From positions 1 to 10,834 of the forward strand of contig DASWHR010000078.1 of assembly GCA_036398095.1 (NCBI GenBank): a stretch of DNA of 10,834 nucleotides, in the 5' to 3' direction. The notes below the pieces were generated by a model. It saw only the letters and a list, made by a program, of their open reading frames with translations. It searched no databases and had not been told where the DNA came from. The position numbers and the translations under genes are program-made. Shown here in pieces: positions 6,682 through 10,834 of this stretch (its first letter is position 1; the number at the start of each line of letters is the position of its first letter). Source of the DNA: DASWHR01 sp036398095 (GTDB lineage: Bacteria > Actinomycetota > AC-67).

Positions 6682-8335
6682 CGATTCCGTCCTCGGTCGG
6701 CACGACCGTGGTGCAGTTGAAATCGTGCAGCGTCGCCGCGAGGCCTTCGTCGAAGCTACCGACGGCCGGCTCGACGGTCTGGTCGATCACCTGCGAGGCG
6801 ACGCCCTCGGCGGGCGAGCCCTGCAACGCGTCGATGCCGTCTTCGCCGCATCCCTCTTCGAGGATGTAGACGGTGGCGGTCGTTTCGAGCGCGCCGTCGG
6901 AGACCGTGTAGGTGAAGCTGTCGGCGCCCTTGAACGTCGGGTTCGGACGGTAGGTGATCGTGCCGTCCTCGTTGATCTCGGCGGTGCCGTTCGCCGGCGT
7001 TCCGACCGCCACGATCGTCAGCTCGTCGTTCTCGGGATCGGTGTCGTTGGCGAGCGCGTCCACGACGACGGGCGTGTATTGCGCCGTTGTCGCCGTGTCG
7101 TCCTGCGGCTCGGGCGCGTCGTTGACCCCGATGATCGTCAGGTCCACCGTCGCCACGTTCGAATCCAGCTCGCCGTCGTTCGCCTTGAACGTGAACGAGT
7201 CCGTGCCGTTGAAGTTCAGATCCGGCACGTAGATCAGATTCGGCGCGTCACCGGTGAGCGAACCGCTCGACGGGCCGGCGACGACTTCGAATGTGAGTTC
7301 GTCGCCTTCGGTGTCCGATCCGGTAAGCGTGATCGCGACCGGTGTGTCCTCGTCGGTGGTGACCGACTGCGCGTCGGCGACCGGTGCGTCGTTGATCGAC
7401 GCGACCGCGATCTCGATCAGGCCGTCGGCCGCGCTGGAAACCAGCCCGTCGTCGACCGAGAACGTGAACGAGTCGCTTCCGTTGAAGTTCTCGTTGGGCG
7501 TGTAGGTCAGGTTCGGCGGCGTTCCGTCGAGCGTGCCGTCGGCCGGTCCGCCCGTGACGGTGAAGGTCAAGTCGTTGGCGTCGGCGTCGAGCCCTTCGAG
7601 CGTGATCGCGAGCGGCGTGTCCTCGTCGGTCGCGAGTGCTGCCGAGACCGCGGACGGAGCCCGGTTGTAGTAGAAGCCGGACCTGAACGACATCAGCGTC
7701 CGCTTGGTCGGGTCGGTCGACGCCGCGTTGTAGTACTCGAGGAACGGCGTCCAGGTCGCGCCGGTCGGCGAGACCTCGAACAGGTAGTTGAAGCGGAAGC
7801 TGTCGTCGGCGAGCGGAACGAGGACGCCGGCGCTGGCATCCACACCGACCGAGGCCGGGTCCACCATGTCGATCGGCGTCGCGTCGGGCGCCATGCTGGC
7901 CAGCGTCATCCGCGCCTGCAGCGTCTGGTTCGTCCAGCCGCCGCCGGCGGCGACACGGATCTTGACGGAACCCGTCCATCGCGCGACGTTGGGCGCGATC
8001 GTTCCTGCGAACGACAGCGTCGAAACGTCGTCGGGCGCGTTGGCGCCGGCGCCGATCTGCACGGCCTCCCCGACGGTCGACGGACCCCAGAAGAAGTGCG
8101 AGTAGTTGGCGGCGTTCAGGCCGGTCCACTCGACCGTGCGTCCGCCGGCCTTGCCCTCGGGTCCTTCTCCCGGGCTGAGCGTGGCGCTCGTGCCGCCTTC
8201 GGGCGGCGGGAATCCGGGCCCGGTCAGCCCGGCAAGCGCGGGTCCGGCCATGACCAGCGGCAACGCCGCCATGATCACGGTCGCCGCAACCAGCACGCCG
8301 GCACGGGCCTTGAACGATGTCGTTTCGCGTCTCAT
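6554..8335 (-). CDS. Secreted protein with three cadherin-like/bacterial Ig repeats
   Basis: This 593-aa protein has a Sec signal peptide (MRRETTSFKARAG then a long hydrophobic core, likely cleavage after GPALA at residue 35). Residues about 37-215 form an N-terminal region I do not recognise. Residues about 224-494 hold three repeats of 85-93 aa with the pattern DEDTP(L/V)AITL.G.D....LTF.V, G.L.G..PNL.Y.P..NFNG.DSFTF...DG and a closing INDAP or VNDAP, typical of bacterial cadherin-like and Big_9-type domains. These are extracellular, often calcium-binding, adhesive or stalk modules. The C-terminal 100 residues contain the only two cysteines I can see (496 and 541), two EDGIDA motifs and an acidic proline-rich tail (PEPPEEPEVPEVPEDPDLPDLPPPP). 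It is the first gene of the minus-strand run. No sortase motif or membrane anchor is visible. Confidence 0.9.
   Translation of the reverse strand: MRRETTSFKARAGVLVAATVIMAALPLVMAGPALAGLTGPGFPPPEGGTSATLSPGEGPEGKAGGRTVEWTGLNAANYSHFFWGPSTVGEAVQIGAGANAPDDVSTLSFAGTIAPNVARWTGSVKIRVAAGGGWTNQTLQARMTLASMAPDATPIDMVDPASVGVDASAGVLVPLADDSFRFNYLFEVSPTGATWTPFLEYYNAASTDPTKRTLMSFRSGFYYNRAPSAVSAALATDEDTPLAITLEGLDADANDLTFTVTGGPADGTLDGTPPNLTYTPNENFNGSDSFTFSVDDGLVSSAADGLIEIAVASINDAPVADAQSVTTDEDTPVAITLTGSDTEGDELTFEVVAGPSSGSLTGDAPNLIYVPDLNFNGTDSFTFKANDGELDSNVATVDLTIIGVNDAPEPQDDTATTAQYTPVVVDALANDTDPENDELTIVAVGTPANGTAEINEDGTITYRPNPTFKGADSFTYTVSDGALETTATVYILEEGCGEDGIDALQGSPAEGVASQVIDQTVEPAVGSFDEGLAATLHDFNCTTVVPTEDGIDAALGDTPEPPEEPEVPEVPEDPDLPDLPPPPGGSADSRTTR
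6854..7666 (-). repeat. Three tandem cadherin-like repeats (coding)
   Basis: The repeats cover residues about 224-316, 317-406 and 407-494 of the 593-aa protein. The first two are closest, sharing DEDTP.AITL, APNL or PPNL, NFNG.DSFTF and DG. The third is a variant with VVVDALANDTDPENDELTI and NPTFKGADSFTYTVSDG. Confidence 0.85.
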
Positions 8336-8339
8336 GATT

Positions 8340-8348
8340 CCCCTCCCC
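8340..8348 (-). promoter_or_regulatory. Ribosome binding site of the cadherin-like protein gene
   Basis: On the minus strand GGGGAGGGG lies 4 nt before the ATG at 8335 and contains GGAGG at a workable distance. It supports the chosen start. Confidence 0.75.
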
Positions 8349-8381
8349 TAAAGCGACCCCCCACGGCCGCTGCTTCCGCCC

Positions 8382-8402
8382 CGTTCGGCGTTGAGCCGAA
8401 CG
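8382..8402. promoter_or_regulatory. Perfect inverted repeat, 8-bp stem and 5-nt loop
   Basis: CGTTCGGC and GCCGAACG flank the loop GTTGA. It lies 47 bp upstream of the ATG at 8335, probably in the 5' leader of the minus-strand operon. No T-run follows on either strand, so it is not a classical intrinsic terminator. It could be an operator or an mRNA structure. Confidence 0.55.
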
Positions 8403-8555
8403 AACAACGATTCTGCGTCCCTTCGACGGGTTCGATCCTCATTCCTGCCGCTTCGCCCGAAAAAGGCATTATGGAGCGGCAAGACCCCCTTATGGGGATC
8501 ATACGATTTCCATGCATGTTCCTTACAGGGCGCGATCTGCCCCCATTTGGGTCAC

Positions 8556-8567
8556 GGGTCGCGACCC
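8556..8567. promoter_or_regulatory. 12-bp perfect palindrome
   Basis: GGGTCGCGACCC lies near the middle of the divergent region, 88 bp before the GTG at 8655. A loop-free palindrome of this size suits a dimeric DNA-binding protein better than an RNA hairpin. Binding is not demonstrated, and in GC-rich DNA chance is a real alternative. Confidence 0.35.
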
Positions 8568-8578
8568 CTTGGCGGCAG

Positions 8579-8605
8579 GAAATGCCTGGACTCATCACGA
8601 AATGC
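8579..8605. promoter_or_regulatory. GAAATGC direct repeat with 20-bp spacing
   Basis: GAAATGC occurs at 8579-8585 and 8599-8605, and the match extends left to CA(G/C)GAAATGC. The 20-bp period is close to two helical turns, so both copies face the same side of the DNA. The repeat lies 50-76 bp upstream of the GTG at 8655. Confidence 0.35.
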
Positions 8606-8613
8606 ACCGTGTT

Positions 8614-8634
8614 TCCGGCGAGTGGGGAGCCGGA
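8614..8634 (+). promoter_or_regulatory. 6-bp hairpin just upstream of the ribosome site at 8644
   Basis: TCCGGC (8614-8619) pairs with GCCGGA (8629-8634) around a G-rich 9-nt loop. It ends 10 nt before the ribosome binding site of the next gene, so it would lie in that gene's leader. The stem is short. Confidence 0.35.
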
Positions 8635-8643
8635 CCGATGCTT

Positions 8644-8650
8644 GAGGGGG
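8644..8650 (+). promoter_or_regulatory. Ribosome binding site of the 490-aa protein gene
   Basis: GAGGGGG lies 4 nt before the GTG at 8655. It favours GTG over the three in-frame ATG codons further in, because only GTG keeps the basic MRR start. Confidence 0.65.
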
Positions 8651-8654
8651 AATC

Positions 8655-10127
8655 GTGCGCCGATTGATGCCGGGATTGATGCCGGGATTGATGCCGGTTG
8701 CGGCTGCCGCCTTGCTCCTCGCCTTGCTGCCGCCGCTCGCCAGAGCCGATGGCGACGCGAGTCTGAACGAGTCGTATGACGCCGTGCTGCGCGGCGGCGG
8801 GATCGCCAGCGAAGGCATCGGGTTGGCCGTCCGTTCGGGCGGTCCGGCATCGGGCACGATCCAGATCCCCGACGTTCCCGACGGCGCGCAGATCGAGAGA
8901 GCCTTCCTCTATTGGGCCGTCCTCGCCGGGGACGACTCATCCGTCGTGTTGAACGGCCAGCCCGTGACCGGCGCGCAGATCGGCCGCTCGCCCGACACGT
9001 GCTGGTTCAACGTCGGTCAGCCCGATCCCGCGCAGGACAACCGCGTCTACCGAGCCGACGTCTCCGGTCTGGTGGGCGGCAACGGTTCGTATTCGGTGGC
9101 CGGCGTGGGCAACGGCACCGGGAATCTGAACGGCGACGGGCAGGGGGCGTCGTTGGTCGTGGTGTATTCGCATCCCGAGGCCGTCTTCGAGACGCAGATC
9201 GTCATCAACGACGGTGCGATCACCGGTGGCGTTCCCGGGCACTTCCTGACCGGCATGGAGCACACGTTCGACGGATTGTTCGACGAGCGGGTCACGCAGG
9301 GCCTGCGTCTGCACGTCGGCGTCGGTGACACGCAGCTCGAGTTCGACGACGGTCCGATGAAGTTCGCGGGGGCGACAGTTCTCCCGGCGAATCAGTTCAC
9401 CGGCAGCGACGGGCCGGGATGGGACGACGTGACACTCGATCTTCAACCGAGCCTGCTGCCGGCATTCACGCATCAGTCCGGCAATCGGATCGAGATCGTC
9501 GACGATTGCCAGGTGTGGACGTACGCGGCTCTGGAGGTGCGCCGCACCTTGCCGCCGGTGGTGATCACTTCGCCGTCACAGAACGAGGTGACCGGAGCCG
9601 ACGTAACCGTGATCGGCGTCACGATCGGCGACGACGCGCAACAGGTGCGCATCGCGCAAGGCGCCGCGACGCTCGCGACGGTGCCGGTGGTCGATACGGC
9701 TTGGACGGCCTCGATCACGTTGCCCGGCGGATTCCAGACCATCACCGCGACGGGCCTCGACGTGAACGGCGATCCGCTGCCGCGGCCGGCGCAGGTTTCC
9801 ATCAACGTGGACAACTCGCCGCCCGACGTCGAGATCACCGCGCCGCGCGGTGTCGGGACCTCGGTGGGAATCGCGCGCATTGCCGGGACCGCGCGCGACA
9901 ACTACACCGTGGCGCGGGTGATGGTCACCATCGAGGATCTCGTTCGCGGAACGTCCACGACCGTCGAGGCGCAGTGCTTCGGGTGTGGTGGACCGGGAGC
10001 GTCGTGGGAGGCCCGGGTCCCGCTGGAGATCGGCCTGCACCACGTCGCAGCCGTCGCCGTCGACGGTGTCGGCAACGAAAGGGAAACGCCGCCCCTCACC
10101 TTCATCGTCAACGCCTACCCCGGCTGA
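8655..10127 (+). CDS. Secreted protein with DUF3344-like region and two Ig-like domains
   Basis: This 490-aa protein has a GTG start and a Sec signal peptide (MRRLMPGLMPGLMPV then AAAALLLALLPPLARA, likely cleaved after Ala31). Residues about 32-298 form one domain with AFLYWAVL, VVLNGQPV, DNRVYRADVSGLV.GNG.Y.V.GVGNG, GASLVVVYSHPE and a closing YAALEV. I associate this pattern with secreted DUF3344-type proteins, but only by eye. Residues about 300-386 (PPVVITSPSQNEVTGADVTV) and 389-487 (PPDVEITAP, ending AVDGVGNERETPPLTFIV) are two bacterial Ig-like domains. The second holds a CFGCGG pair. No enzyme motif or anchor is visible. It diverges from the minus-strand operon and probably shares a transcript with the PPC-like gene that starts 3 nt after its stop. 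Confidence 0.9.
   Translation: MRRLMPGLMPGLMPVAAAALLLALLPPLARADGDASLNESYDAVLRGGGIASEGIGLAVRSGGPASGTIQIPDVPDGAQIERAFLYWAVLAGDDSSVVLNGQPVTGAQIGRSPDTCWFNVGQPDPAQDNRVYRADVSGLVGGNGSYSVAGVGNGTGNLNGDGQGASLVVVYSHPEAVFETQIVINDGAITGGVPGHFLTGMEHTFDGLFDERVTQGLRLHVGVGDTQLEFDDGPMKFAGATVLPANQFTGSDGPGWDDVTLDLQPSLLPAFTHQSGNRIEIVDDCQVWTYAALEVRRTLPPVVITSPSQNEVTGADVTVIGVTIGDDAQQVRIAQGAATLATVPVVDTAWTASITLPGGFQTITATGLDVNGDPLPRPAQVSINVDNSPPDVEITAPRGVGTSVGIARIAGTARDNYTVARVMVTIEDLVRGTSTTVEAQCFGCGGPGASWEARVPLEIGLHHVAAVAVDGVGNERETPPLTFIVNAYPG
8662..8697 (+). repeat. Three perfect 12-bp tandem repeats in a signal peptide
   Basis: GATTGATGCCGG is repeated three times without error at 8662-8673, 8674-8685 and 8686-8697. 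It encodes LMPG LMPG LMPV between the basic start and the hydrophobic core. Each unit brings an in-frame TTG-ATG pair, so each could offer a start codon. Since 12 is a multiple of 3, gain or loss of a unit leaves the frame intact. Confidence 0.95.
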
Positions 10128-10130
10128 ACG

Positions 10131-10834
10131 ATGAGACGCGCAGGCGTGGTGTTGATGCTGATCGGTGCACTGATCGGGATCGTGCCGGCCCACGGGGCGG
10201 AGAGCGAGCCCAACGACTCGTGCGTGCAGGCGAATCCGGCGGACACCTGGGAGTATGCGACTCTCGGTGGATCGGACACGCAGGACTGGTGGTTCATCAA
10301 CGCCGCGTACGGGGAGCGGCTCTTCGTGCAGATGAATCCGGGCTATCAGCCGACGAGCAACTTCGATCTCGAGCTCTACAGTCCACAATGCATGCTCATG
10401 GCGGGGCAGTACCGTTCAGGAAACGCGATCGAGACGATCACCGACGTCGCGAGCACGGCCGGTCCGTACCGTGCGCGCGTCATCTACAACTCGGGCGCCG
10501 CGGGCTCGTACGACCTGAACTTCTCCGCATCGGCGAACAACCACGAGTGCATCGAGACCGCACTCGTCTCGGCTGCCGTTCGTGAGGAAGACCTGACCGA
10601 GGTGTCGTGCACCCTGCCCCCGATGGGCGACATCAACGTGCGGATCACGCTCACTGTTCGGAGCACGATTTCCGGAGTGCCGGCCGGCGTAGTGCAGGCC
10701 CAAGTCGACGAGTGGGGAATTCAATGCGGGCCCGAGGTCGGTGGATGCACCGCCGCCGGGCTCGCCAATGGAGGAGCCGGCAAGACGTGCCGGACGCTCG
10801 TGCTCACGGCCGGTGCGGGCGTACTCCTGCATTG
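10131..10834 (+). CDS. Secreted PPC-domain-like protein, 3' end outside window
   Basis: An open frame of 234 codons starts at ATG 10131 and reaches the window edge without a stop. The signal peptide is MRRAGVVLMLIGALIGIVPAHGA, with likely cleavage around residue 22-23. Residues about 24-135 match the bacterial pre-peptidase C-terminal pattern: SEPNDSC.QA, then GSDTQDWWFINAAYGERLFVQM, then NFDLELYSPQC, then YRARVIYNSGAAGSYDL. PPC domains are small secreted beta-sandwiches that accompany proteases and surface proteins. From residue 137 on comes a second, unrecognised part with five of the seven cysteines (140, 160, 199, 206, 220), probably disulfide bonded. The ATG lies 3 nt after the stop of the 490-aa gene and lacks a clear ribosome site of its own, so translational coupling is likely (inference). 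Confidence 0.85.
   Translation, partial: MRRAGVVLMLIGALIGIVPAHGAESEPNDSCVQANPADTWEYATLGGSDTQDWWFINAAYGERLFVQMNPGYQPTSNFDLELYSPQCMLMAGQYRSGNAIETITDVASTAGPYRARVIYNSGAAGSYDLNFSASANNHECIETALVSAAVREEDLTEVSCTLPPMGDINVRITLTVRSTISGVPAGVVQAQVDEWGIQCGPEVGGCTAAGLANGGAGKTCRTLVLTAGAGVLLH

Larger units (their letters stand above)
8336..8654. other. Divergent intergenic region, 319 bp
   Basis: This is the only long non-coding stretch in the window. It must hold the promoters of both the minus-strand run and the plus-strand pair. It contains hairpins (8382-8402, 8614-8634), a 12-bp palindrome (8556-8567), a short CCCC-TTAT-GGGG stem (8487-8498) and a GAAATGC direct repeat (8579, 8599). On the minus strand, TATGAT (8499-8504) and CATAAT (8469-8474) resemble -10 boxes but have no convincing -35 partner. 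No promoter is called with confidence, and I see no match to a riboswitch consensus I know. The short open frames here lack a good start or ribosome site. Confidence 0.7.

Noticed and set aside
3712..6720. Very long open frame on the plus strand antisense to the NHL and 1244-aa genes, with a similar one at 1111-3666
   Set aside because: The translations are Arg-rich low-complexity shadows caused by high GC. The opposite strand has signal peptides, domains and ribosome sites.
8427..8445. tRNA-like T-arm (GGGTTCGATCC)
   Set aside because: The flanks do not pair as a T stem, and no anticodon or acceptor stem is found around it.
8391..8645. Small open frame of 84 codons in the divergent region
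   Set aside because: It has a TTG start without a good ribosome site, an Arg/Ser-rich sequence, and it overlaps the structured elements. Nothing supports translation.
8480..8650. Possible riboswitch (c-di-GMP, c-di-AMP or other) in the leader of the plus-strand pair
   Set aside because: Fragments such as ACAGGGC and GTGGGGAGCC recall known motifs, but the full conserved cores and stem order of the classes I know are absent. A covariance-model scan would decide.
8332..8940. 202-codon minus-strand frame antisense to the start of the 490-aa gene
   Set aside because: It is Arg-rich, covers the divergent promoter region and the signal-peptide repeat in antisense, and has no recognisable domain.

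Overview
The window is high-GC DNA (roughly two thirds G+C by eye) with strong AGGAG-type ribosome binding sites and one GTG start. It holds six protein genes, every one carrying an export signal: one type IV-type prepilin and five Sec-type secreted, multi-domain proteins. There is no rRNA, tRNA, insertion sequence, CRISPR array or recognisable cytoplasmic enzyme. The prepilin (mature start FTLIELMVVVLIIAILI, then an RAQDRASQ..RNAFTAQKT stretch and a C-terminal Cys pair) looks to me most like pilins of deep-branching Actinomycetota. This assignment is an inference from one small protein; another high-GC phylum is possible.

Layout, left to right. Positions 118-603 (+) encode the prepilin, which ends only 6 nt from the converging end of a minus-strand run. 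That run is transcribed right to left and looks like a three-gene operon. The first gene, starting at 8335, encodes a 593-aa protein with three cadherin-like/bacterial Ig repeats. The second, ending at 4369, encodes a protein of up to 770 aa with two duplicated NBR1-like (FW) Ig domains, Pro/Thr-rich linkers and a six-repeat NHL beta-propeller. The third (4344-610) encodes a 1244-aa protein built of about 155-aa tandem repeats with a Cys-containing C-terminal domain. From a 319-bp divergent intergenic region (8336-8654) a plus-strand pair leaves rightwards: a 490-aa exported protein with two C-terminal Ig-like domains (8655-10127), and, 3 nt after its stop, a gene with a pre-peptidase C-terminal-like (PPC) domain that runs off the window (10131-10834).

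Taken together this is an exported-protein island next to a pilin. Beta-sandwich adhesive modules, a propeller and repeat stalks suggest a surface, matrix or attachment function, but no substrate or partner can be read from the sequence. The less ordinary observations are the 155-aa repeat family, an ungapped 540-bp-offset internal duplication, a perfect triplicated 12-bp unit with in-frame ATG codons inside a signal peptide, an ambiguous (possibly CTG) start for the NHL gene, and a structured divergent intergenic region with hairpins, a palindrome and a 20-bp-spaced direct repeat.
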